From contig OY821517.1 of the NCBI GenBank assembly GCA_963682025.1, forward strand, positions 97,587,946 through 97,651,945: 64,000 nt of DNA. The letters are read 5' to 3'. Below, in pieces: positions 11,440 through 22,259 of the stretch (position 1 is its first letter; each line of letters starts with the position of its first letter). The position numbers were made by a program, and so were the translations under genes. Source of the DNA: Cordilura impudica. Taxonomy: Eukaryota > Arthropoda > Insecta > Diptera > Scathophagidae. The notes below the pieces were generated by a model. That model was not told the origin of the DNA. It saw nothing but the letters and a program-made list of their open reading frames with translations, and did not search any database.

Positions 11440-11447
11440 GTATGGAT

Positions 11448-13005
11448 CAGAGCCTACGGTCAAGCTCGAGTACTCGAGCTACTCGACCTACTCGAAGCTC
11501 GAGCTACTCGAGTAGTTAATGAGCTAGTGAAATTTCGTGGTGCGAAATGTTATCATATTTCCAACTTTAAAAAGCATAAATTTGTACCATGTGTGCCTTA
11601 AATATTTTGTGTAAATCGATGTCAAACTTGCATGAAGTGAATTTTTTCATATATTTGTATTGAAAGTGGTCGAGCTTTTTCGAGTAGTAGTTCGCCAACA
11701 GCACAATTATTGTCGCAATACTTTGAAATTTTTAGAAGATTATCTTGATATATTTGCAACTACAAGCAATAAAAATTTTAGGAATTCGTGATGGAAAATT
11801 TTTTTTAAAGTTACATCAAACTTGAAATAAGAGCAAATTTGCACACATTCGTATAGAAAGTGGCTGATCTTTTTCTAGTAGTTGTTCGCCCAGAGCTCAA
11901 TTTTCATCGGAATGGCTTAATTTTTTAAATGAGTCATCTGTGAATGAGGTCAATTACGGGCAGTAATTTTTTTTTTTTTGGAAAAATTTATTTTTTATTT
12001 TTTGTTTTTCGTCGAGTAGTAGTTCCTCCAAGCTTAAATTTTTGGTGGAATGCTTTGAAACTTGAAGGAAGTGTTCTCTTTGTATATACAGCTCTAACGA
12101 ATATAATTTTTTATTACGCCATTGTGGAAAATTTTCTGGAAAATATCATCAAACTTCAAATAAGAGCATATTTTCACACATTTGTATAGAAAGTGGTCAA
12201 TATCAGTCGAGTAGTGCTATACCGACGCTACAATTTTGGTCGGAATGGCTTAAAATTTTTTACGAGTAATCTGTGAATATAGCCAATTATAGACAGTAAA
12301 AAAATATAAATTTTTTTTTTATTTTTTTACACTTTTTGCAAAATTTCCGATCTTTTTCTAGTAGTTGTTCCCACACGCCAATATTTTTGTCCAAATGCTT
12401 TGAAATTTTGAAAACATATCCTCTACATATACTCAGATTGAAATACTAAGAGGTTTTTCCAAGTGTTCCTGAAAATTTTTTTATAAATAGGCATCAAACA
12501 TATACGAAGATTATATTTTCATACATTTGAGTGGAAAGTGGATGATCTTTTTCGAGTAGTAGTTAGCCCACTCCATAGTTTTAATCAGAATGTTTTAATA
12601 TTTCAGGAGGGTAATCTATCAGTATAACTGACTTCAAAATATATAAAATCATACCATGTATTTTGGGAAAATTTTTTCTTAAATGAAGTCAAACATCTAT
12701 GAAGTTAATATTTTCATACATTTGTATGAAAAGTCGTCGAGCTTTTTCGAGTAGTAGTTTGCCCACGCAAGTGGGACACTCCGATTCAAGTGAAATTAAA
12801 TAGTGATATTCCCGGTATCTGTACGATTCTAAAACGTATAAATTTGTTGTACTAAATACCTATATTGAACTTTTTACATGCTTTCAAACATGAAAAATGC
12901 TAATTTTTCCTACTCGAGCTACTCGTTGAGCTCGAGTAGCTCATCAACTACTCGAGCAGCTCGAGTAGCTCGAGTAGCTCGAAGCTCGAGTAATCGGGAG
13001 CCCTG
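11448..13005. mobile_element. hAT-type MITE with CTCGAG-rich termini
   Basis: A perfect 8-bp target duplication, GTATGGAT, flanks the element at 11440-11447 and 13006-13013. The ends are CAGAGCC on the left and the complement of CAGGGCTC on the right, matching the hAT CARNG rule. Each terminus is a dense run of ACTCGAGCT/AGCTCGAGT words (11464-11515 and 12910-12992), inverted relative to one another. The interior holds about seven degenerate units of 140-200 bp, marked by TTTTTCGAGTAGTAGTT near 11677, 11870, 12010, 12205, 12355, 12550 and 12748. No transposase is present, so it is non-autonomous. The reading frame at 11944-12189 is incidental. Confidence 0.8.
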
Positions 13006-13013
13006 GTATGGAT

Positions 13014-14390
13014 GATAGAATATTTAAATGTGTTCAAAATAAATGTGTTTTATCAGCCCTGTTCTCGAAACGTTATTATTTGAATAAGAATGAATATGAA
13101 ATAACATGAAATTGAAATTTTGGGTTTCTTGAAAACACAAATTTTATATTTTCGAAGTATTTTTCGAAATCATATTTTTTATTATCAAATGACATGAAAC
13201 ATATGATTTACCTTCAGAACCATATGTTATCTAGAAACCGAGGTGCCATATGGTTCTTTAGTCACTTTCACAAAAAAACTTTAAGTAATTTTTGCATGTT
13301 TTTCCTTAAGATTATAAAGAAAGTAAAAAAAAAATATTTTCTTTTAAAATAACAATGTACTTGTTCATTTAATTGTTTTTATTCTTCAATTTCATTCAAT
13401 TAAGAATGACTTCTCTTTTTTAAATAAGTTAGGCATCACCAAAGAAAATTCGAAATTCAAATCAATTGGATTTGAACATAAACAAAGTTGTGGCAGTCAT
13501 ATGCAAAAAAAAAAAATAAAAATATGTGATTTGAGTGACATATTTTAAATTCCTTTATTCGTAATAATTAGTACATAAAGAATCTATGTTGAAAAAATTA
13601 TAAAGGAAAATAGATTATGCAAATAAAAAGTTTTTATTATAGTTATAGAACAACATCTCCATCTCAGAGCAAAATGTAGACGTTTTTTAAAATCGTTTTT
13701 TTTTTTTTCATAAAATTAATGTCTAATTTTTTGAAAATAATGACAAGGTTCATTAAAAATAATGCTAGAGTTTAAATATCAATTAGTTTTTTTATCTCTT
13801 AAGACCTGCTTAGTAGAAAAAAAGGGCATTTATTTTGATTTCACAAAGCCTTTTCTATGTGAATTAAAACGAGAAAAAATATTCTTATTGAAATTAGAGA
13901 ACCGCAAAAAACTAGTAGATTTAAGAATTTTTTCATTTACGATTTTTTTTTGTTGATAGTGGTTTCAAGAACAGGGGTGTATATTTAAAAAAATAAAGTT
14001 CTTTTGGTTGTTATGTTAGAGTTACGAAATGTGTCTTTTTTGATTGGCAGTAAATTTGATAACCGTAAATACAATAGAGAGCTGATACAGATGCAATTGT
14101 TTTTGTTCATAAACGATCATTAACAAATAATAGTTGTTGCATTCAAAGATGTGACGGCCGTGCTAGATTTGTGCCACTCTTGTCACTTCATATATACAAA
14201 AACCTTGAAATTGAGATTTATTTTTGGAAAATCTCTTTACATAGGCCTATATACTACCAGTAATTTTGGCGGGAATTTTTTTTTACCTTTTTACTTTCTG
14301 TTTTGATACTATATATTCATGAATTCATTTTTATACTCTCCCTCTCTCTCATTCTTGTCAAACCACTTTTTTTTAATAGCATTCAGATAT
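13014..14390. other. AT-rich spacer
   Basis: A long low-complexity AT stretch. The 64-codon frame at 13762-13956 shows no recognisable motif and I treat it as chance. Sequence near 14150-14330 may include the outer end of the hAT element that follows. Confidence 0.4.
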
Positions 14391-14519
14391 TGTTCATAGC
14401 TTTAATACATAGCTGTCCACTTCATAGCACAATTGTGCTTTTACTAGTTCACACATATTCTTATGCTCTCTAATTTAATCGTCAATGATAAAAATTGATT
14501 TTGGTAACATCCAATCCCA

Positions 14520-15990
14520 TTTATGTTATAAAACATTTAAGGAATATAGAGAATGTGTTATTAAAAGACATAATTATTCATTTCATAATAACATGAATAA
14601 ATTTAATGATGAGGAAAGAGAAGAGCTGTCTAATAGAAATAAAAAAAAAAAAATTTGATAAAATTAAAAGAATGGTTGTTAGGAGAAGAAAACAAAGAAA
14701 CGATGTCAGATCACGAATTCAAAATTGAGATTTCAAGCTCAATAAGCTTGAATATTATCAGGCAAGACAATTTTCTGATGGGGTTTTTATTAAAGAAATG
14801 TTTAAAACAAATTTTGAAAGCCTTAATTACAAGATTAATTTCACGGAATCTCTTCCGTTGTGTCATCAGAGTATAGCCCGGCGTGCTAATCAATTACGGA
14901 CCTGTGTAGAGTTAGCGGTTAGGAAGAAATTATGCAATTGCGAAAGTTTTTCTTTTTGTTTAGATGAAAGCACTGACACTAATGATCGATGCCAACTAGT
15001 AATTTGTATTCGTTGTATTTGTAATGTTTTCTCTTGAAACTTTTTAGGCAAATGTAACATGTAAGTGCTGTGGTTTTCTAGAATAACCGCTTATGTCATA
15101 AAATCAAATCAGGGGAGCCAAAAAACGTTACATTTGAAATTACGTTCTCGATATAAAGATTTTAGAGCTTTTTATTTAACAGTCCTGTAGATATGGGCAA
15201 TAAATACTTTATATAAAATTATGAGTCAAAAATCTTCTGAGGAATAGATCCTAGAGAAGGACGAAAAAACAATATGTAAATCACACTTAAAGTGTGTGCA
15301 GATAAAACAACTTATGTCGACAAACGTCGTTTTCTTTGAAAAAGAAAACTACCAATGCAACCACCCATGTAGACATAAGTTGTTGTTGTTTGAAAAATGT
15401 TTTTTTTTTTTGTACGTCATGAAAAAGTTAACGGGAGTTAGGATGAGAATATGACAACGTATCAAGGATAATAGTAACAAGTAGTAAAAGAAATAAACAC
15501 ACAATTTTTATAAGTGGTTATAAACTGAAAACTAATCCAAAATTATTTTGAATTGTTTTTCATTAATAACAAGGTGTGTCGCTATAAATGGGCAACATTT
15601 AAAAAAAACTTAAACACATGTAAAGAGCGTTAAAAACTAATATATTTGGCATCGTTAACTCAAAACTGACAAAAATGGACATTCGCGTTTATTCCCGAAA
15701 ACCACAGAGTATTTGTTCGATGTTGTCAGCTAAAAATTTCTATCTATTGTAGACACTAACAAATTGATGGGGTCTGCACAGATGGCAAATATGAAGATTT
15801 CATAGGCAAATTAAAAAAAAAACATGGAATTACAATCAATACCTTTCATTGTATAATACATCAGGCAGCTCTTGCACCAAAGTTTCTAAGCGATTGTCCC
15901 GCTATGAAGACTGCAGAATGAATAATTAATAAAATACGAGGTGGGCATCAGTCACTCACCTACAGAAAATTTGTTAGCTTTTTAAAAAAG
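14520..15990 (+). pseudogene. hAT (ZBED5/GTF2IRD2-like) transposase, N-terminal and central part
   Basis: A BED-finger-like beginning (HNYSFH preceded by C and KRH residues) is read near 14520-14620. The frames 14655-14876 and 14798-15037, related by a frameshift, carry the conserved block CESFSFCLDESTDTNDRCQL; the DEST aspartate is the first catalytic residue of this hAT group. Near 15775-15985, VCTDGKYEDFIGKL, FHCIIHQAAL and YRKFVSFLKK match the later catalytic region, where CTDG carries the second Asp. Roughly 700 bp between 15040 and 15750 are unreadable and may hold another insertion; a 13-bp inverted repeat AACAACTTATGTC lies at 15307/15372. Stops and shifts make it non-functional. Confidence 0.7.
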
Positions 15991-16775
15991 AACAAGTAAG
16001 AAAATTATAGTCGGTCTAGACCGACTATACGATACCCTATACCGTGCGTTTAGAAACATTATCTCTTAGGCCCAACTAACTGGACATAGAAAATAAGCAT
16101 AAACCAAATTTGAGTGGGATTTTTATTAATTATTTTGGCTGCAGATATGAAAAAGTTCATATCGGATCCTATATCTATATGGGGACTAGGTCCAAAAATG
16201 GACCGATCCTGATCATGTTTGGTATAGTCTCTTGTATTTTGCAAAAATATATACAAACAAAATTTGAGAAGAATAAGAGCAATATTTTTGTTTTTTAATA
16301 GATTTAAGTGAAGATCGGGAAGCAGCTCTATATGGGACCAAAGGGATCATTTTTGAACTAATCATTAATGGATGTAATGAATGCATACAAACCCAATTTG
16401 AGTAATATCTATATGACAATTTGGATCTAATGGAAATTTATGTCCATTTCATAGGGGTAATTTGTATGGGGGCTAGGTCTGAACATGGACCGATTGTCAC
16501 CGATTTCAATAGCGTTCATCCCATGGCCCATAAAAGCTTATATACCAAATTTCATCAAAATATATTCATATTTGCGACCTGTAGTTTGATTACAAGGTTT
16601 ACATGGACACACAGACGGACGGACGGACGGACGGACGGACATTGTTAAATCAACTCAAAAAGTGATTCTGATTCGATCGGTATAATTAAAGATGGGTCTA
16701 GGTCAAATATTTTTGGTTGTTACAAACAGCAGCACAAAGTCATTATACGCAAACCACATAGTGGTATAGGGTATA
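15991..16775 (-). repeat. DINE-1/mini-me-like Helitron, full-length copy
   Basis: Full-length example of the main interspersed repeat of this window (about 785 bp). One end reads AACAAGTAAGAAAATTATAG and runs into a perfect 22-bp palindrome (16008-16029), the arms being ATAGTCGGTCT and its complement. The other end is GTGGTATAGGGTATA. In the middle is a (GACG)n array at 16615-16640, which is (GTCC)n on the other strand and the hallmark of mini-me/DINE-1. By the DINE convention the hairpin marks the 3' end, hence minus strand. Short frames inside recur in every copy and are not genes. It interrupts the hAT gene 9 bp from the Transib insertion. Confidence 0.85.
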
Positions 16776-16784
16776 AAAACGCCG

Positions 16785-16797
16785 CACAGTGGTCCCC
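16785..16797. promoter_or_regulatory. Transib left terminal repeat, RSS-like heptamer CACAGTG
   Basis: The first seven bases equal the consensus heptamer of V(D)J recombination signals. The preceding five bases CGCCG are the target duplication. No clear nonamer is visible at a 12 or 23 bp spacing. Confidence 0.75.
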
Positions 16798-17184
16798 TTT
16801 CATATAAAGCCCGGCATTAAATACTTGTAGTTATCCTAGATCAATGAAATTTGGTGAATTTGTGTTTTTTGATATTAGAAAGCTTTGCTGAAAATATGAA
16901 CAAAATCCGCCCACAAATACGCCCACTTCCCATACGAAGTGAACTGTAAAGTGGAACATTTTCTATAAAAATAGATCTAGAATCATGAAAATTGCATAAG
17001 AAGCTTTAAATTAACTTATTCTTTCTAGATATCAAATATGAAAAAAATCTGCCTACAAACACGCCCACTTTCCATACAAGTTCAACGTAGAAATCAGTTA
17101 TTTCGGCTAATTTAATAGTTATAGAAATCCAAAAACCAACGAATTTAAAATAAAAAAAATTTTAAAATCAATTTTTTATAATTT

Positions 17185-19437
17185 TTAATCACATAATAAG
17201 TTTTTAACATCTTCATGCATTTCTAAATATTTTTTTTTAGGCTTTGAACGTAATTTATTTATGTAAGGATCCGAAGAAGCTAATAAATGATTCATCACGT
17301 CTACATTTGTAGACACCCTATCACATTTTCGAGCATGATGCAAGCGGTATTTTTTGTAATCCTTGTTCCGAGCTTCTTGGGCTTCTTCCGATAACATTCC
17401 TATAGGCAGGATCGCTGCTGCTATTATTTTACAGCCATGGACTAGCACTTTGTGTACCGAAATTGGCATATAGTACCAGCTGTACAAAGAAATATATAAC
17501 TGTGCAGTGTCCATACAATAATCATGGAATTTTTTACTATCGATTGGCTCATTACAATTAATTGTAGCCAATATTATTTTAAAACGATGAATAAGGTTTT
17601 CATCAACCCCTACAATGTCAGCAGTTATGCGCGGATTTTCAAAAAATCGTCTAGATGTATTACCATCATTTGTGCTGCCTACACCTTGTTTCACTACGTC
17701 AACATTTATTCCCAAAACAGCTTTCAAATTTCTTTGGATATTTCGCTTTTCTTCTTCCATTGCAGTTCTTGAATTTGCGTTTGTTCGCCAAGCTTTGAAA
17801 TGCTTTCTATATGCAATATGTAAAATGCATTCCATAAATTTAATTCTCGCGTGGAGTGGAGAAATGCCAAATTTAAGTGCGTCTTCTGACTCAGTCTTTG
17901 TTTTTAAAATTTCCAAATCGTTCATTTCCGTAGGCTTAGCATTGCAAATGAAGCATACAGCCATGGATGAAGTCTGTGTTAATGTACTTGCAATTTTTCC
18001 ATCAATCATGGTCAATAAAAGTGTATGGCTAATACTAAAAATTTTGTTATGAACTTCCACTACAGTGTTTACTAAATTTGCAATTTCATCTTCCACTCTC
18101 TTGACTTCCTCATTGATGACAATCGCCGTTTCCTTCACGAATTCAAATTTAATTGGACGGCAAAGTCTGGTGGAAGATGGTCTGGAATTTTTCCAACACA
18201 CCAACGATGAATCATGTTTTTTAATTAAATTTAACGGCACAAGTGAAGTTAAGAACATACCTGTTAAATAATAATTAGTAATTGTAAGTATTACTGAATA
18301 CATAATTAAAAAAAAATAAATTTATATGTTTTAAATTACTAATTAAGAACCTGATTATATTTTTCAAAAGCGTAATTCTTTTTACTTATTTTAATAGTTA
18401 TTAATGAGAAATTGAAAATATATAAATTAATTTTTTTAATCACTAGGATAAAAAACATACTTTTATCTGTTGTATTTTCATCTGTGAATTTTTGTTGATA
18501 TTCACTATGACCAGAAGAACCATCACATCCCCATTTCGAAATTAATTTCAAGTCATTAGGCATATCACGGATTTCACTTAGCGGTTTTGACTTCAAAATT
18601 CTTTCTGCCGTATGATCTAACAAATCTTGAAGATCGACTTGACTTAAATTTTCTTTAACTTTAATGTTCTGTGGAAAACATTCTTTTTTTGCAAGTAACA
18701 CCTGGTGATTAAAACAAGTTTAATAATAATAATAACGCAACTTACTTTGTAAAACAAAACAAGAGAAAACAACACACACAATAAATGTTTTGAACAATAC
18801 ACAAAACATTAGATACTCTACGACGATTTTTAATACAAAACATTAAAACACATTCTATTAAAAGAACCTTTTTATATGACGGAAAAATGTTAATATTAAG
18901 CTCCTTCGTTGCATTCCTCACTATTTCGTACTGAAATTTTGACAAATTTGCATCAAGAATAATGCTAAGCGCTTTTTCTGGTGTTAACTTTGTCAACGTG
19001 TTATCACCTTTATCAATTTTCTTTGCAGCTGACGTTATCAGCTCCGCAGAGGTATTGGCACACAATTGTTGCACTTTATAACGCTTCGATCTTTCTTGAG
19101 AGTCCTCAAAGGTCATAACAGGACGACCACGCTTTACTTTATTGGAACAGCTCGGTTCCTCAATATCCACATAATCTTCACCAAAAGAGTACATACTACA
19201 GGACAGCCAATCATCATTTTTCTCCAAAAACCTTGACTTCTTATTTAATACACTTTTCAATTTAGATTTGAATCTAGGCACAAATGTTTTCACTAAAAAT
19301 CTTTTAAAAGAATCTATTTTATCCCGTGAGATATTGCTGTAATTTGTTGAAATAACATCAACAACAACATCAATATCGCTATCACAATCAAATAAAATGT
19401 CAACGATTTCTCGATATGATAATTGTAAACTATTCAT
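17185..19437 (-). CDS. Transib transposase, RAG1-like DDE recombinase, three exons
   Basis: Cut-and-paste transposase acting in the nucleus on its own termini. Proposed exons are 19437-18868, 18701-18461 and 18260-17185, totalling 1887 nt and 628 residues with frame kept throughout. The N-terminal part has GRPVMTF and a basic helix resembling the RAG1 nonamer-binding domain. The catalytic residues are visible: Asp250 in GCDGSSGHSE (RAG1 D600 region), Asp357 in LTMIDGKI (D708 region) and Glu566 in EEAQEARNKDYKKYR (E962 region). Zinc ligands also match: Cys373/Cys376 in CFIC and His540/His545 in SVHKVLVHG. Intron 2 has a good GTATGT donor. Intron 1 uses a weak GTTCTT donor, but the stronger GTAAGT 122 nt further on breaks the frame. 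No stop or shift seen, so the gene appears intact. Confidence 0.85.
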
Positions 19438-20334
19438 ATTTTAATATTTATTTTACACTTGATAATATTCAAAACACTTGCACTTGTATATAGAAATAAA
19501 TTTGCATAATTAATATAAATAGAGAGTCAAGTGCAATAGAGATAACAGAACAGCTGATTAGCTTGCACATGTAATCAACAAAATAAATAAATAAATTTGA
19601 ATAACTCTTGATAAATTTAAAAACTAAAATATATATATATATATCTATCAAAACAAAACAAAACAAAAAAAAAAATGTACGCATATTGTATTTCTGCATA
19701 GAACAAAAACGAAACAAAACAAGAACTAAGCAAGAAACAACAACAACAACTAAGCGAAGAACAAAGCATGTATGCAATCATTGCAATGCTTACTACAAAG
19801 TACTACGCATATGCACATTTTTAGCCGCTCATTTTTTTGTTTTTTGTTAATATTTTTAAATGGCCATGCAATGTCTCACTTTTTTTTTTTTCATTGTTTA
19901 GGTGAGACTTCAGGCTTTAATTCCATATAGACTTCCAGGGTGCGCTTGCCTGCGCAAGGAAGATGCAGTCCAATGAAGTTGATGAATGTTCTTTTTTTTG
20001 GACCAAAAATATATCGATAAAAAAAAATTTTTTTTTTTCAATATTTAAAAATTTTTTTTTCATAAATCTTATCTATGACATCTCTTTTAATAAAAAAAAA
20101 TACTCAAAGTTACATACGTGTCGTACTTTAACAGTATAAACCCTTTAAATATAACATACATAAATATCATATTCCAAACATTTTCGCATTGCTTGACTTT
20201 GAGTGGCTCTGGACAGTAAAGTAAACAAAATATCGGCCTAATATTTTAGAAACACGATATTCAAGGTGTATTTTCTTAAATTATGAAAAATCATCAAGAT
20301 CGGAGAACATTTAAAAATGGAATTATTGCCGCCG

Positions 20335-20347
20335 CGGCACCATTGTG
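20335..20347. promoter_or_regulatory. Transib right terminal repeat (CACAATGG on minus strand)
   Basis: Inverted partner of the left end, differing at three of 13 positions; its heptamer is CACAATG. It is followed directly by the duplicated CGCCG. A frame running from 20283 crosses this border into the hAT coding region and is an accidental fusion. Confidence 0.75.
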
Positions 20348-20352
20348 CGCCG

Positions 20353-20566
20353 CCCTCAATTATCTTAAAATGTATACTGAAGTTCGGTGGCTAAGCCGCG
20401 GTGCTTGTGTAAATAAATTATTTGACTTACGGGAAGAAGTGTTACAGTTCCTAGAAACGGAGAATATAGAACAATGTTTAACACAGACTTTAAAAGATAA
20501 TGAATTTATTTTAGATTTAGCCTTTTTGGCAGATAGAACCACCTTTTTCAATGAATTTAATTTAAA
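20353..20566 (+). pseudogene. hAT (ZBED5/GTF2IRD2-like) transposase, middle part
   Basis: Immediately right of the Transib, the reading continues NYLKMYTEVRWLSRG, the strongly conserved WLSRG block of this hAT group. It is followed by NKLFDLREEVLQFLE and ILDLAFLADRTTFFNEFNL, which match the usual order FELREEI and DLAFL-D-T-LN-LN. The spacing to the SFLKK block at 15985 fits once the two insertions are removed. It is cut at 20566 by a DINE copy. Confidence 0.75.
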
Positions 20567-20995
20567 ACAAGTAAGAAAATTATAGTCGGTCTAGACCGAC
20601 TATACGATACCCTATACCATGCGTTTAGAAACCCTATCTCTTAGGCCCAACTAACTGGACATTGAAAATAAGCAAAAACTAAATTTGAGTGGGATTTTTA
20701 TTAATTTTTTTGGCTGCAGATATGAAAAAGTTCATATCGGATGCTATATCTATAAAGGGACTAGGCCCAAAAATGGACCGATCCTGATCATGTTTGGTAA
20801 AGTCTCTTGTATTTTGCAAAAAATATGTACAAACAAAATTTGAGAAGAATCAGTGCAATATTTTTGTTTTTTGATAGATTTAAGTGAAGATCGGGGAGCA
20901 GCTCTATATGGGGCCTATGAGTAAGAGTTGTCCCATAGGGATCATTTTTGGACTACTCATTAATGGATGTAATAAATGCATACAAACCCAATTTG
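20566..20995 (-). repeat. DINE-like repeat, hairpin-end half only
   Basis: Same start and palindrome as the full copy, but it stops after about 430 bp at CCCAATTTG and runs straight into the next copy in the same direction. It has an extra phrase (GAGTAAGAGTTGTCCCATAG near 20918-20937) shared with the copy at 51964-52741 but absent from its neighbour, so it is from another subfamily. Confidence 0.8.
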
Positions 20996-21784
20996 AACAA
21001 GTAAGAAAATTATAGTCGGTCTAGACCGACTATACGATACCCTATACCATGCGTTTAGAAACCCTATCTCTTAGGCCCAACTAACTGGACATTGAAAATA
21101 AGCAAAAACCAAATTTGATTGGGATTTTTATTAATTTTTTTGGCTGCAGATATGAAAAAGTTCATATCGGATGCTATATCTATAAAGGGACTAGGTCCAA
21201 AAATGGACCGATCCTGATCATGTTTGGTAAAGTCTCTTGTATTTTGCAAAAATATGTACAAACAAAATTTGAGAAGAATCAGTGCAATATTTTTGTTTTT
21301 TAATAGATTTAAGTGAAGATCGGGAAGCAGCTCTATATGGGGTCAAAGGGACCATTTTTGGACTACTCATTAGTGGATGTAATGAACGCATACAAACCCA
21401 ATTTGAGTAAGATATATATGACAATTTGGATCTTTTGGCAATTTATGTCGATTTCATATGGGTAATTTGTATGGGGGCTAGGTCTGAACATGGACCGATT
21501 CTCACTAATTTCAACAACTTTCATCCCATGGCCGATGAAAGCTTATTTGCCAAATTTCATCAAAATATATTCATATTTGCGACCTGTAGTTTGATTACAA
21601 GCTTTACATGGACACACAGACGGACAGACGGACGGACGGACGGACGGACATTGTTAAATCAACCCAGAAAGTGATTCTTATTCGATCGGTATAATTAAAG
21701 ATGGGTCTAGGTCAAATATTTTTGGTTGTTACAAACAGCAGCACAAAGTCATTATACCCAAACCACATAGTGGTATAGGGTATA
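20996..21784 (-). repeat. DINE-like repeat, full-length copy
   Basis: Complete from AACAAGTAAGAAAATTATAG to GTGGTATAGGGTATA, with the palindrome at 21013-21034 and the (GACG)n core near 21618-21650. It directly follows a partial copy head to tail, and the hAT coding remnant resumes after it. Confidence 0.85.
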
Positions 21785-22200
21785 ATTACAATGAAAAGAC
21801 AAGAATATATATGATTTGTCAAAAAGTCTTTTCGATTTTAAAACTTAAATATTCTTACTCCTTTCAGAAGATCAGTTCGGTGATTTTTCAAATTTTCCAT
21901 AAACATAACTCATTTATGGCAAACAAAATAATATTAAAATATATGAATATAAAAAATATTTGAAACACTTCCTTATAACTTCCAAGATAGACTTAAAGTT
22001 TTTGAAATTATACAACCACTGCTTGATCTTTTCGAAAACCCTTTTAGTTGCGATGTAATGCACAAGACTTTATTTAAGACCTACAAAAATATGTTGCAAA
22101 AAATTTCATTAAATTTGCATAAAAATATGGATTCATATGATGATATGAATGATACATTTTTTAATTCGCTTAATTTTTCTTCCGGTGCACTTTTCTCTCA
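21785..22200 (+). pseudogene. hAT (ZBED5/GTF2IRD2-like) transposase, C-terminal part
   Basis: Near 21960-22080 the reading FQDRLKVFEIIQPLLDLFEN followed by PFSCDV corresponds to the LF-NPF-D block that precedes the dimerisation region in this hAT group. The rest, to about 22200, is poorly conserved. Stops lie before and after. Function lost. Confidence 0.55.
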
Positions 22201-22259
22201 TGCTCACTAACACAACCGCAAATCAATTTTGGACAGCTATGCTTTAATAGTTCTTTTTT

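Larger units (their letters stand above)
16785..20347 (-). mobile_element. Complete Transib transposon (RAG1 superfamily)
   Basis: The termini are CACAGTGGTCCCC on the left (16785) and, on the opposite strand, CACAATGGTGCCG on the right (ending at 20347), a 13-bp pair with 10 matches that fits the CACWRTG Transib signature. A perfect 5-bp target duplication CGCCG flanks it (16780-16784 and 20348-20352), which is the length and GC-rich type known for Transib. The 3563-bp element holds a three-exon transposase gene on the minus strand. It lies in the hAT gene, and the flanking hAT frame reads sensibly across the empty site, so both borders are well supported. Between the left end and the gene, a phrase ending ACGCCCACTTYCCATAC occurs twice about 145 bp apart (16897-16945 and 17038-17090). 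Confidence 0.88.
14395..22256 (+). mobile_element. hAT element carrying a ZBED5/GTF2IRD2-like transposase, heavily invaded
   Basis: Subterminal inverted repeats containing ATAGCTGTCCA lie at 14401-14419 and, inverted, at 22230-22250. Between them are three separated parts of one hAT-type transposase in the same order and strand (14520-15990, 20353-20566, 21785-22200). The gaps are a DINE copy, a complete Transib, and a further one and a half DINE copies. The true outermost termini and 8-bp duplication were not located. Confidence 0.6.

Noticed and set aside
13762..13956. 64-codon frame
   Set aside because: Isolated, in low-complexity AT sequence, no motif, no neighbours.
17524..18271. Plus-strand frames opposite the Transib exon
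   Set aside because: Antisense shadows of a conserved coding exon.
18742..18867. Continuation of the Transib first exon to the GTAAGT donor at 18745
   Set aside because: It would make the total 2009 nt and throw exons 2 and 3 out of frame; the added residues are Cys/Phe-rich and unlike the family.
17185..19437. A host RAG1 gene
   Set aside because: No RING domain; the gene lies between transposon termini with a 5-bp target duplication inside another transposon, so Transib is the right call.
21064..21674. Short frames such as those at 16059, 21064, 44780 and 49446 that encode near-identical peptides
   Set aside because: They recur because they lie in the DINE-like repeat, on either strand, and differ by shifts and stops between copies; no start context, splice signal or domain supports them.
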